Source of the DNA: a virus
Direction: 5' to 3' (one strand)
Length of the DNA stretch: 32,712 bases
Virus record (IMG/VR): IMGVR_UViG_3300035698_016814
Location: 1 to 32,712 of that record
Every line of letters starts with the position of its first letter. The stretch's first letter is position 1. Made by a program: the position numbers and the translations under genes. This document shows, one piece after another, positions 15,027 to 23,795 of the stretch. The notes under the pieces are model-generated. The model ran no database searches. It was not told where the DNA came from and worked only from the letters and a program-made list of their open reading frames with translations.

Positions 15027-15785
15027 ATGCCAATAGGTGTTTATGAGCGAACCCAGCAATGCAGGGAAAGTTTACGAAAAGCCAAAATAGGAAGACATTT
15101 ATCTAAAAAACACAGAGAAAATATAGGCAAAGCTGGTAAGGGTAAGCATAGCAACTTCGTTCCTAAAAATAAAGGGGTAGTTACAGGTGAATTTCTGCCT
15201 TGTGATAATTGTGGTAATATCCATTACGTCTATCCCTATCTCCTAAAGGCGTGTACATATCACTTCTGTAATCCTCAATGCCAGTGGCACTTTATGGTTG
15301 GCGACAAGAGTTCTATGTATGGAAATTCTCAATATAGCGGTGAAAATAGTCATTCTTACAAAGACGGGAGAACAAAAAAACAATATTATTGCAAGGATTG
15401 CGGTACACTGTTGCGTTCTTATATAGCCACTTATTGCCAAAAATGTCATAGAGGAGAAAGAAGTCATCTCTGGAAAGGTGGAATTACACCTTTAAATAAG
15501 CAAATTAGAAGTTCATTTAAAAATAGACAATGGCGTTCTGATGTATTTACAAGAGATGATTTTACTTGTCAAAATTGTAACCAACAAGGTGGTAAATTAA
15601 ATGCTCATCACATAAAACCCTTTGCTCAAATTATAAGTGAGAATCATATAAAAACATTTATACAAGCAATGGAATGTGAAGAACTTTGGAATATAAATAA
15701 TGGAATTACTTTATGTAAAGACTGCCACAAAACAGAAAAAATACTAAAGGGGATAGCTAATGAATTTTGCACAAATGGCGAATAG
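15027..15785 (+). CDS. HNH homing endonuclease with NUMOD3-like N-terminus
   Basis: The 252-aa product begins with a NUMOD3-like DNA-binding segment (RKAKIGRHLSKKHRENIGKA, residues 17-36). It continues with several zinc-binding CxxC pairs (C59/C62, C122/C125, C137/C140) and ends with an HNH nuclease domain: a CQNC knuckle at 181-184, AHHIKPF with H194/H195, N225 and CKDCH with H234. All HNH residues look intact. Such free-standing enzymes cut allele-free genomes and copy themselves by repair. It is wedged between two virion genes, overlaps the next start by 26 bases, and has the ribosome binding site AGGTGA. It need not take part in virion assembly. Confidence 0.85.
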   Translation: MPIGVYERTQQCRESLRKAKIGRHLSKKHRENIGKAGKGKHSNFVPKNKGVVTGEFLPCDNCGNIHYVYPYLLKACTYHFCNPQCQWHFMVGDKSSMYGNSQYSGENSHSYKDGRTKKQYYCKDCGTLLRSYIATYCQKCHRGERSHLWKGGITPLNKQIRSSFKNRQWRSDVFTRDDFTCQNCNQQGGKLNAHHIKPFAQIISENHIKTFIQAMECEELWNINNGITLCKDCHKTEKILKGIANEFCTNGE

Positions 15786-16686
15786 ATTTTATCAAGATTT
15801 GAAAATGCCGGATTTAAACAGAATCCCTTTGTCTCTTTTGATGGAGTTCTTGAACGAAGCAGAGCGTATTGTAAATAAGCGTTCTAAAACTATCAGGTCT
15901 ACTTCTACCACCGATTCTATTGCTAACCAGAGGCTTTATGATATGCCTTCTGATATATTAGACTGGCAGATAATAAATGTCTATTATTCTTTAACCAACT
16001 CTACCGAAAGAAGAAGGCTTGTGCCTGCTTCCATATCTGAGCTTGATGCTCTTAGAAGGGGATGGAAAGAGATAACAGGTTCTCCGAAGTTTTGGTATAT
16101 TGATAAAGAGCAAGGCAAGTGGGGAGTCTATCCCTATGAAAAGACCTTGCGGACAGGAACAGACTGTATTGAAATAATCTACCGAAGCAAGCACACTAAA
16201 ATGACCAACTACTATACTGCGGGAACAATAGCCGTAATCAATGCCTCAACCGCCATTACAGGCACGACTACCGCCTTTATCGGCAACATTGTAGCCAATG
16301 ACGAGCTTGGCGTGGGTAAACTATTAGACAGGTCAACCGATTTCCCTACCACATTTTATAGTGTATCTGCCACTCCTACCGCAGATGATACATTGGTTTT
16401 ATCTTCCGCTTACGCAGGCGCAAACAATGCAACCGCCAGTTATATCATTTCAAGCCCCTCCTCAATAACTAATGAAGAATTAAATATGTGCAGTATCTTA
16501 TGGGCTATGTCTTTGGCTAAAAAGAAAGATGGCGATTATGACGGTGCGGCAAGCTTGCAAAATGAGGCATTAGCAAGAGTGGAAGATGAGATGGCTCAAC
16601 TTGAAGATGACGCTTTAATGAATGAGGCAATAACACTTGAAGGAACCATGAGATACCCAGGTGGATTTGAAAGCGATTATGATTAA
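15760..16686 (+). CDS. Head-tail adaptor protein
   Basis: The 308-aa product starts with a helical domain (MNFAQMANRFYQDLKMPDLN) and contains LYDMPSDILDWQIINVYY, the pattern of phage head-tail adaptors of the P22 gp4/T7 gp11 sort, which form a ring below the portal. Residues about 155-231 are an inserted beta-domain (TAITGTTTAFIG ... YAGANNATASYII) that also occurs in the tail hub gene downstream. The C-terminus returns to helices (MCSILWAMSLAKKKDGD). The start lies inside the HNH gene behind AAGGGGATAG. Its end overlaps the NHL gene by eight bases. Confidence 0.7.
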   Translation: MNFAQMANRFYQDLKMPDLNRIPLSLLMEFLNEAERIVNKRSKTIRSTSTTDSIANQRLYDMPSDILDWQIINVYYSLTNSTERRRLVPASISELDALRRGWKEITGSPKFWYIDKEQGKWGVYPYEKTLRTGTDCIEIIYRSKHTKMTNYYTAGTIAVINASTAITGTTTAFIGNIVANDELGVGKLLDRSTDFPTTFYSVSATPTADDTLVLSSAYAGANNATASYIISSPSSITNEELNMCSILWAMSLAKKKDGDYDGAASLQNEALARVEDEMAQLEDDALMNEAITLEGTMRYPGGFESDYD

Positions 16687-17764
16687 AGGCGGACAAAAGG
16701 TATTCAGCGGACTTTATGTTAAAGATAATCCTTTGGTTATCCCTGACAAAAATACGCCGGATTGTGAAAACATTTTAACTAATAACCCTATCGGAGCCTT
16801 AGTAAATATAGAGGGTATGGAAAAGCAAAGAACAACCGCTTATAATAATGACATTGTAGGCATACACCAGTTAAATGAAAGAGGCAGGTTCGGAGATGGT
16901 AGTATTTATTCAAACGATGGAGATATTGATATTCCGTTAAATAATCCCGGAGATGTTGTAATTGCTGAAAGTTTTGTTTGGATTTGTAATAATTTTATTC
17001 TCATTCCTCCACCTAGAAAAAGGCGTATTGAGGTTGTTAATTTAACAGCGTCTTCTTATTGGAACTTTGGCAGTTATGGAAGTGGAGACGGTCAATTTGA
17101 ATGGACAAGCAGTTTAGAGGTTTATGGTTCTGAAATATATGTTACTGATGGGTCATTAAATAGAGTTCAGGTATTTAATTTAGAAGGCACTTATCAAAGA
17201 AAATGGGGCAGTAGTGGAAGTGGAGATGGAGAGTTTAATTCGTGTAATGGAATATCCATATACAATGACGAAGTATATGTAGTTGATAGTGGCAATAGCA
17301 GAATACAAGTATTTGATTTAAATGGTAATTATGTTAGAAAATGGGGTTCTCTCGGTGGAGGAAACGGAGCATTTAGAATCCCTCTTGGATTATTTGTATA
17401 CAATAACGAAGTATATGTAGCAGACCAGAGTAATATCAGAATACAAGTATTTGATTTAAATGGTAATTTTGATAGAAAGTGGGGTTCTTTCGGTGCTGGA
17501 GATGGTGATTTTGGTCTTTTTATCAGAGATGTTTATGTATATAATGACGAAGTATATGTAACTGATAGTGGCAATAGCAGAATACAAGTATTTGATACTG
17601 CTGGTAATTATGTTAGAAAATGGGGTAGTGGTGGTGCTGGAGATGGCGAACTTAACGGTGCAGAAGGAATTTTTGTATATAACGGCGAAGTATATGTAGC
17701 CGACGCTGGTAATAATAGAATACAAGTTTTTGATTTAAATGGAGTTTATTACAGGCAATTTTAA
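16679..17764 (+). CDS. Hub N-terminal domain fused to NHL-repeat propeller
   Basis: The 361-aa product from the ATG at 16679 has two parts. Residues about 5-65 (PDCENILTNNPIGALVNIEG, EKQ, IHQL) are a copy of the domain encoded by the next gene, 17765-18001. Residues about 120-361 are five NHL repeats of about 46 aa, each with KWGSxGxGDGxF, xxVYVxDxGNxRIQVFD and an NGNY linker, forming a beta-propeller blade each. NHL propellers bind proteins or glycans in many settings (family knowledge). In this place it is probably a tail or receptor-related protein. The start codon could also be the GTG at 16661. No signal peptide is present. Confidence 0.75.
   Translation: MIKGGQKVFSGLYVKDNPLVIPDKNTPDCENILTNNPIGALVNIEGMEKQRTTAYNNDIVGIHQLNERGRFGDGSIYSNDGDIDIPLNNPGDVVIAESFVWICNNFILIPPPRKRRIEVVNLTASSYWNFGSYGSGDGQFEWTSSLEVYGSEIYVTDGSLNRVQVFNLEGTYQRKWGSSGSGDGEFNSCNGISIYNDEVYVVDSGNSRIQVFDLNGNYVRKWGSLGGGNGAFRIPLGLFVYNNEVYVADQSNIRIQVFDLNGNFDRKWGSFGAGDGDFGLFIRDVYVYNDEVYVTDSGNSRIQVFDTAGNYVRKWGSGGAGDGELNGAEGIFVYNGEVYVADAGNNRIQVFDLNGVYYRQF
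17050..17755 (+). repeat. About 138-nt tandem repeats of NHL blades
   Basis: The five NHL blades are also similar at DNA level; for example aatagcagaatacaagtatt recurs near 17291 and 17573 and in variant form in the other blades. The repeats are adjacent and in frame. This leaves the blade number open to change by recombination. Confidence 0.7.
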
Positions 17765-18001
17765 ATGAATAAATTAAAGTATAGACAAAAAGAATTTAAA
17801 GGTTTAATGGTAAAGATTGCAACGGAGGATTTACCGCCTGAATATTCTCCCGACTGCGAGAACGTGGTGGTCTCTGTGGGTGGCGAGGTAACGAATATAA
17901 GCGGTATGGAAAAGCAAGCAACGAGCGGATATACAAATGACGTGGTTGCAATTCATCAGTTGGATAGCGACGATGCCACGCTTGCAGAGGTTACAGCTTA
18001 A
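17765..18001 (+). CDS. Split-off N-terminal domain of tail hub protein
   Basis: The 78-aa product contains SPDCENVVVSVGGEVTNISG followed by MEKQATSGYTNDVVAIHQLD. This is the N-terminal domain normally fused to podovirus-like tail hub proteins, to my recollection. It is homologous to the N-terminus of the NHL fusion gene just upstream. The frame ends in TAA 17 bases before the TTG start of the large hub gene, which is in another frame. The hub frame has its own TAA just upstream of its start, so the two are not joined by simple frameshifting. The ribosome binding site is weak and the start abuts the previous stop. Confidence 0.65.
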   Translation: MNKLKYRQKEFKGLMVKIATEDLPPEYSPDCENVVVSVGGEVTNISGMEKQATSGYTNDVVAIHQLDSDDATLAEVTA

Positions 18002-18018
18002 ACAATAGGAGAAGTTAA

Positions 18019-20022
18019 TTGTCAGTATTAGTTTTCACGGATGCAGACCCAAATTTATTACCGTCTTTAGTTAATTTTAAAGGCTTCTGTTTCTTTTTAA
18101 ACGGACAGGATGTGCCGAAGTATGCTGATGTATTAGGCAATGAGTATGAGTGGATGCACATTGACCCCACCACCGCAATAATAACCGACGAGACTCTAGG
18201 CGGAACAATGAATGGTATCTATAAGTATTTTTATACAGAAGTTTATAGAGACTCTGGAAATAGTATGCACACCTGCCACGAAACTAACCCCTCCGCTATT
18301 TATACCACAGGTGCATTGGTAAATAAAAAGGTTGTTTTAACCTTGCCTGCGACGGGAGACAACGCTTGGATGACACACCTCAAGGTGTATTCTACCGACG
18401 CTGCCGGAAGTATATATTATTATATAGGCAATGTAGTTAAAGGCACAACTTCTTTTGATGACGATAATATCACAAGAGACGCTACTGTTCCCTTTGGTAA
18501 ACTTGATACGGATGCAGACGGCGTTGTGAGCCAAACATATCTTAATTATCCAGTTAAAAATCATCAATATCATATAGCCACTAAATCAAGAATAATAGCT
18601 TGCGGTGTCAGGAATAAAACAGACGGCACGGTAGATGTAATTAACGGTAATGCTACCGTAGATGGCACGACTACGGACTGGACAAGAGCTATCGTGGGCG
18701 ACCAATTCAAGGTTGACGGAGAGAATAGGACTTATACCATATCCGCCTTTGTGAGTTCCGTAGAGATTACTTTAGATGAAACATATAAAGGTGTGACTAA
18801 TACCGGTTTAGATTACAGCATACAAGGTGTTAGTGATATTTTTAGATGGACGGCTAAAAACCCAAGCACGGCTTATCCTATGTGGTGGGCGTTTCCCGTG
18901 AGTTTTTATAAGAGAATTATATCAAAAGACGATTCCTCTATAAGCGGTATAAATAAAATAGGTAATAATCCTATTATATTTAAAGAGCAGAGCCATTATC
19001 TTTTAACTGAAAACGGTGATGATTATATTGTTCAGGAATCAAGAACCCACGTTGGAACTTGCAGTCATCATTCTATTGTTGAAACAGGCGAGATTGGAAC
19101 GCTTATATTTATGACGAAAGAAGGCTTGATTTATGAGTCAACGGGTTTAGGTGCTGTTGATTTAGATATAGATTTAAGCAGAACTATTGACGGTATAAAT
19201 AAGACAAGGCTTAAATATGTTCAGGGTAGGTGGATACAACATAAGAAGTGGTATATGCTTTTGTATTCAAGCGAAGGCTCAACCGAACACGACAGGATAT
19301 TAGTTTATGACTATGATTTAAAACAATGGGTTATCTGGGCTATATATGGAAATTGTCTTGGGTATATTGAGTCGTCAGAGGGAGCGCAGACTGTTTATAA
19401 GCCTTGGCTTGGCACAAGAGGGGCTTTTGTCTATAAAATGCTGACAGGATATAATCTCGGGGCTGGCACAGGTGGAGACGTTGAAGGAACTATTACAGGG
19501 GCAGGTGCGACAACTTTAACCGATACAGGGGCTACATTTTACACAACTGGAGACGGTTTAAAAGATATCTATGTTTCCGTCTTTGACAGTAACGGCGACT
19601 TTGTAGAAGAAAAACAGATAAGCTCTAACACGGCTAATATATTAACGGTTGCGGCTTGGGTTACAACTCCTACTGTGGGTTATACATACGAGGTAGGTTC
19701 TATAAGGTGGTATTATAAATCAAAGGTTTTTGATTTTGAACAGGACGAGTCAAAGAGCATAGACAATGTTCTGATAAATTTTAAGAAGGTTGCTACTGCA
19801 CGTAACGTTGATGTTAAATTTTATTTTAGCAACGACGCTGATATGATAGGAGACACGGCAGACCAGACCATTGCCTTTGATTTGACAACTGAGTATTACG
19901 AGCCACAGGGGCTTTTTGACAACCGCTTTAGGTTCTGCCAGTATGAGATTTCAGGACACGGTTCGGCAGACCCAGTAGTCGTTAATAATCTTGTTTTAGA
20001 GTTACAACAGCACTTGAGGTAA
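18019..20022 (+). CDS. Tail hub/tubular protein (beta-propeller type), TTG start
   Basis: The 667-aa product starts at TTG 18019, seven bases after AGGAG; an in-frame TAA directly upstream rules out a longer form. It begins MSVLVFTDADPNLLPSLVNF followed by KGFCFFLNGQDVPKYADVLG, as in phage tail hub or nozzle proteins (P22 gp10/T7 gp12-like; tentative). It then carries an inserted beta-domain (about 203-268, VINGNATVDGTTTDWTRAIV) and a second one (about 487-568). The part with QGRWIQHKKWYMLLYSSEG and ILVYDYDLKQWVIW is typical of propeller strands in these hubs. It probably forms the lower tail tube or nozzle. The N-terminal domain is encoded separately just upstream. Confidence 0.7.
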   Translation: MSVLVFTDADPNLLPSLVNFKGFCFFLNGQDVPKYADVLGNEYEWMHIDPTTAIITDETLGGTMNGIYKYFYTEVYRDSGNSMHTCHETNPSAIYTTGALVNKKVVLTLPATGDNAWMTHLKVYSTDAAGSIYYYIGNVVKGTTSFDDDNITRDATVPFGKLDTDADGVVSQTYLNYPVKNHQYHIATKSRIIACGVRNKTDGTVDVINGNATVDGTTTDWTRAIVGDQFKVDGENRTYTISAFVSSVEITLDETYKGVTNTGLDYSIQGVSDIFRWTAKNPSTAYPMWWAFPVSFYKRIISKDDSSISGINKIGNNPIIFKEQSHYLLTENGDDYIVQESRTHVGTCSHHSIVETGEIGTLIFMTKEGLIYESTGLGAVDLDIDLSRTIDGINKTRLKYVQGRWIQHKKWYMLLYSSEGSTEHDRILVYDYDLKQWVIWAIYGNCLGYIESSEGAQTVYKPWLGTRGAFVYKMLTGYNLGAGTGGDVEGTITGAGATTLTDTGATFYTTGDGLKDIYVSVFDSNGDFVEEKQISSNTANILTVAAWVTTPTVGYTYEVGSIRWYYKSKVFDFEQDESKSIDNVLINFKKVATARNVDVKFYFSNDADMIGDTADQTIAFDLTTEYYEPQGLFDNRFRFCQYEISGHGSADPVVVNNLVLELQQHLR

Positions 20023-20025
20023 TAG

Positions 20026-20289
20026 ATGAGCATAGAAATTAGAGAACCGCCTATAATAGCAGATAATCCTGATTTAAATTTATGGCTTTTTGAATTGAGA
20101 CAATTATTAGTAAGCGAGATAAGCACATTTAGTTCTTTATTAGTAAGCATTAAGTCCAGCCCGACACAGATTATTTGGGGAACAGGCGGAGACGGTTCTT
20201 GGAGAATAATCAGGTCTGATGAAGTTTTAAGCGTAGAAAAAAAGGAGTCTGGTAGTTGGGTTTCAAAGGCGGAGTTTCAAGCGGATTAA
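20026..20289 (+). CDS. Small hypothetical tail protein (87 aa)
   Basis: The start follows TTGAGGTAATAG shortly after the hub stop. The product, MSIEIREPPIIADNPDLNLW onward, has a helical centre (LFELRQLLVSEISTFSSLL) and a Trp/Gly-rich C-terminal part (WGTGGDGSWRIIRSDEVLSV). Such small proteins often sit between hub and fibre genes as connectors, but no domain is recognised. It ends two bases before the ATG of the large fibre-like gene. Confidence 0.55.
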   Translation: MSIEIREPPIIADNPDLNLWLFELRQLLVSEISTFSSLLVSIKSSPTQIIWGTGGDGSWRIIRSDEVLSVEKKESGSWVSKAEFQAD

Positions 20290-20291
20290 AT

Positions 20292-23200
20292 ATGAAAAAA
20301 ACAATACTTTTATTTATGGCAGTTTTATCTTTGACTTTTTCTTCTCAAGCTCAAGGTGCTTTTAAGACAGACATTCTTCGTGTGTCCGACGAGATAAGAA
20401 ACTGCGGCAAGACATATCTTTCAGGCGATACATATGTTTATAATGCCACGCTTACAATTACAGACCAATTATTAGGCAATGCGATTACCTTAAATAACTG
20501 CACTGCAAGCATTACGGCGTTAGGCACAGGCACTTTTGGGGCGGATACAGACATTATCTTTACGGCAGGGCGTTGGCGTGCAGGATATGACGCTACCTTT
20601 GGAGTAGATGCCGCTATTCTTGCTCATTACGATATGTTTGATAATACTAACTTTGCTTTAGCGCAGGATAATTCAGGCGATACTTGGCTCAACTCAGGGC
20701 ATTTTACATATTTTATGGCTGACGGAGTTTATTTTGGAAGAATGTATACCTCTGGTGGAGAGGATATATTCCACTTAATTTCAGACGTAACGCTTGCTTT
20801 AGGCGGTAATTGGGGTTCAGAGAGGGTAATGATAACCCAGTCAGGCACAAACCCGACCTTGCTTGATATAGATACTGGCTATTCAAATTTAAGGCTTGAT
20901 TTTCACGGTAATATTGAGGCGGAACACGTGGGTGTAGACGGTTTATGCTCAAGGGGCGATATAAGCACAGTTGATGATTTGTATGTGGGGGATAATTTAT
21001 ATGCAAGTGATATTTATTCCACTACTGGTTCAATCACAGGCACTCTCGGAGCAGGAGAAACAACTTTAGATAGGCTTGGCGTGCATACATCTCCAAACGC
21101 TGTATCAACGATTTATACCAGAGAAATATTTACATTAACTTCTGGTGGCAGAAACGGCATATTTGCTGACCCTGAACTTCAACCAAGCGGTGCGTTGGTG
21201 GATATTACCACGATTCACGGGGCGCTTCTGCAAGGTCATTGGGATACAATTATAAACGGTAGCGTTTATGGGTACATATATGGTGCGCAGGGAACGGCTC
21301 ACTTAGATTATGTAACCGGAGGTGGTTCGGGCGACCTTTTATCCGCAATAGGATTATGGGGCAGGGTAAGACATCGTTCTGACGGTGATTTAACAACTGC
21401 AATAGGGGTCTTGAGTCATATCCAGCAAGACGATTCTTCAACTGAACTCGGTGGGATTACGTCCGCTTATAATTTCCTTGCGAGGGCTACTACTGATAAA
21501 ACCGCTCTCATTGTTAATAGATACGGTTTATACATAGAAGATACGACAGGCGGTGGTGGACTTACCAATCAATACGGAATATACTGCCCTGCTTTAACGG
21601 GTGGTGGAACGACAAATCTTTTTATTAAGAATGTGTCAGCGGATAGTGATTTTGGTTCGGGGGATATTGAAACCACAGGCGACTTAACTGTAACAGGAAG
21701 CACAGAACTTGCAAGTCTTGGTGTAGACGGTCTTTGCTCAAGGGGCAAAATATCTTTAGTAGATGATTTATTTGTGGGAGGTAATGCTTATTTAACAGGC
21801 GACCTCGCTGTTAATGGTGGCAATATAACCTCAACAGCTACAATAGCTATCAAGCCAAGTGGTGATAGCGACGATTATCTTGCTTTTTTAACTGTTGCTA
21901 ATATAGCTTATATGCTTCCTAATAATGACTCAACTCATAGAATAGGTGGAAGCACTTCGGTCTTTGCAGAGGGTTGGTTTGATGAGATAGCTTGTGATGG
22001 AGATTTAACCCTTGACCCGGGTAGTGGCAGTATTATCGTTGATGGTTCTTTAACTGCTACAAATCTAACCCTTTCTGGTGCCTCTATCCTCGCCAATGCC
22101 GCAGCTTCAGGTGTTCTCACTCTCGGCGGGACTGGCGGAACGAATGATGAGAATTTGACATTTGATTTTGAGACTACTGCTAATGAAATAGGGATAGATA
22201 GTGGAACATCTGCTATTTGTGTTTTTGATGATGAAATAAAATGTGGTGGTGCTTCAGCGGGAATGTCTGTTATTGCCTCTGGTCTCACAGTAAACGATGA
22301 TTCTGGCGGTGGAGCTAATGACGATTTTATAGCAGAAACAGATTCAAGTGCTACTGCTTTTCAAGTAGATGCAAGTGCTAATTTGATATATTTCAATGTC
22401 CCTATTGGCGATAAAATAGCATTTACCCAAACCGACGGTAATGAATATATAGACAGCTTAAATGACGGATATATAGATTATAGAGCTACGACAGGGCATA
22501 GGTTTAACTCGGCAGGTGGAGATGTAACCTTATTTGAAGATACTAATGTAGGTAATGATGATGATGGTAAGTCTTTATACATTCATAGAAAAGCTGAAGA
22601 GGGTGACGTTTATTTAAAATTACATGTTAACCAATGGGGAACAGCTGTCGCTTATTCTGATGCTGATTTTCAAATTGGTTGCAATGGTGATGTGTATTTC
22701 GTAACTAACCCTAGTATAGGATTATATCAAGAAAAGAATCTTACTTTTAAACACGTTGGATATATAACAGCAGTAACCGCAGACAAATATATTCAATGGC
22801 AAGTAAACGACACTACAGACTGTTTTGAACTCACTCGTGAAGACACTAACATACTAGCTTTTGATATACAGATGCCTACTCATATTGGTGATGGGACGAA
22901 TGAAACAATGTTTGCCACAGACGGCACACAAACTATGGCAGGAACGGCGAGGGTAATAAAAAGTAGATGGTTTCCCTTTAACGCACTTAAAGCACCTGGA
23001 ACTAAACCTGCAACCTTCAAGGAATGGGGTATTAGTGGAGTATGGGAATTTACCGACGGAACAGATGATACCATAGTTTTTAATTTGCAGATACCTAATG
23101 ACATGGATTTAACTGTAGCCCCAACTTTTAATATAGGCTGGTCAACTCATACTGCTGTTACTACCGAAACCTGCACTTGGCAGTTAGAATATCTTTATAC

Positions 23201-23453
23201 CGCAGCAGGAGAGGACACAACAGCGGCTGCACAGGACACTGAAACAGTTGACAGCAACGCTGTAGCCCAAGCAGACGGAATGATTGTTGCGGAGATTACG
23301 GGAATGGATTTACCCGGAGCAACAGACGTTTGTATGCATTGTAGACTGAAAAGATTAGGTGCTGGTGGGAATGATGATTTAACGGATACGGCAGAATTGC
23401 ACGGGATTTGTATTAAATACACAAGTAATTCGTTTGGTGAGGATATACCATAA
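20292..23453 (+). CDS. Large fibre-like protein with signal peptide (1053 aa)
   Basis: The ATG at 20292 is used; the TTG at 20256 would place a signal peptide inside. Residues 1-23 are a Sec signal peptide (MKKTILLFMAVLSLTFSSQA, then QGAF). The rest is Gly, Asp and Thr-rich beta structure. The segment LGVDGLCSRG(D/K)IS followed by VDDL(Y/F)VG occurs twice, about 790 nt apart. The C-terminal approximately 150 aa (ITGMDLPGATDVCMHCRLKR, HGICIKYTSNSF) resemble tail-fibre tip domains of other phages. By position it is a tail fibre or spike that binds the host. A cleavable signal peptide on a virion fibre is unexpected; it may be an exported adhesin or the segment may be retained. Confidence 0.7.
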   Translation: MKKTILLFMAVLSLTFSSQAQGAFKTDILRVSDEIRNCGKTYLSGDTYVYNATLTITDQLLGNAITLNNCTASITALGTGTFGADTDIIFTAGRWRAGYDATFGVDAAILAHYDMFDNTNFALAQDNSGDTWLNSGHFTYFMADGVYFGRMYTSGGEDIFHLISDVTLALGGNWGSERVMITQSGTNPTLLDIDTGYSNLRLDFHGNIEAEHVGVDGLCSRGDISTVDDLYVGDNLYASDIYSTTGSITGTLGAGETTLDRLGVHTSPNAVSTIYTREIFTLTSGGRNGIFADPELQPSGALVDITTIHGALLQGHWDTIINGSVYGYIYGAQGTAHLDYVTGGGSGDLLSAIGLWGRVRHRSDGDLTTAIGVLSHIQQDDSSTELGGITSAYNFLARATTDKTALIVNRYGLYIEDTTGGGGLTNQYGIYCPALTGGGTTNLFIKNVSADSDFGSGDIETTGDLTVTGSTELASLGVDGLCSRGKISLVDDLFVGGNAYLTGDLAVNGGNITSTATIAIKPSGDSDDYLAFLTVANIAYMLPNNDSTHRIGGSTSVFAEGWFDEIACDGDLTLDPGSGSIIVDGSLTATNLTLSGASILANAAASGVLTLGGTGGTNDENLTFDFETTANEIGIDSGTSAICVFDDEIKCGGASAGMSVIASGLTVNDDSGGGANDDFIAETDSSATAFQVDASANLIYFNVPIGDKIAFTQTDGNEYIDSLNDGYIDYRATTGHRFNSAGGDVTLFEDTNVGNDDDGKSLYIHRKAEEGDVYLKLHVNQWGTAVAYSDADFQIGCNGDVYFVTNPSIGLYQEKNLTFKHVGYITAVTADKYIQWQVNDTTDCFELTREDTNILAFDIQMPTHIGDGTNETMFATDGTQTMAGTARVIKSRWFPFNALKAPGTKPATFKEWGISGVWEFTDGTDDTIVFNLQIPNDMDLTVAPTFNIGWSTHTAVTTETCTWQLEYLYTAAGEDTTAAAQDTETVDSNAVAQADGMIVAEITGMDLPGATDVCMHCRLKRLGAGGNDDLTDTAELHGICIKYTSNSFGEDIP

Positions 23454-23462
23454 GGAGGAATT

Positions 23463-23795
23463 ATGAAAAAGATATTTATTGTAGTGGTAATAGGAATAGT
23501 TTTATTGTCAGGAGTTTCTTATGCAGAAATAAGCAATACTCTTGACACAACTTGGGCAGAGAAAAAACAAAGAGAATCTGCGTTTGAAGCAACAGCGATA
23601 TTAGAAAATACTACCAGAACGGTAAATGAAGCACTTGCCCGGCTTCAGACAATTAAAGACTCTGGGCAGTTTGACACTTTGCCTATCGACCTGAAACAAG
23701 CTCTCAATAAATGGTGGCAGATTTTCAAAGATATAAAAACAGATATTCAATCAGATATAGAAATAATGGAGATTTATCAATGGTCGCCAAAGTAA
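23463..23795 (+). CDS. Small exported helical protein (110 aa)
   Basis: The start follows AAGGAGGAATT. Residues 1-21 are a Sec signal peptide (MKKIFIVVVIGIVLLSGVSY, cleaved after YA). The mature 89 aa are helical with Glu, Thr and Trp residues and no Cys. It lies between two fibre-like genes and overlaps the next gene by 16 bases. The role is unknown; a periplasmic chaperone or adhesion accessory for the adjacent proteins is a guess. Confidence 0.6.
   Translation: MKKIFIVVVIGIVLLSGVSYAEISNTLDTTWAEKKQRESAFEATAILENTTRTVNEALARLQTIKDSGQFDTLPIDLKQALNKWWQIFKDIKTDIQSDIEIMEIYQWSPK

Noticed and set aside
17990-18025. Programmed -1 frameshift joining the 78-aa gene to the large hub gene
   Set aside because: The -1 frame has its own TAA at 18016-18018, no slippery heptamer is seen, and the hub TTG has a proper ribosome binding site.
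21935-22288. Minus-strand frame opposite the large fibre-like gene
   Set aside because: It is a shadow frame with no initiation signal; the plus strand encodes a continuous 1053-aa protein.
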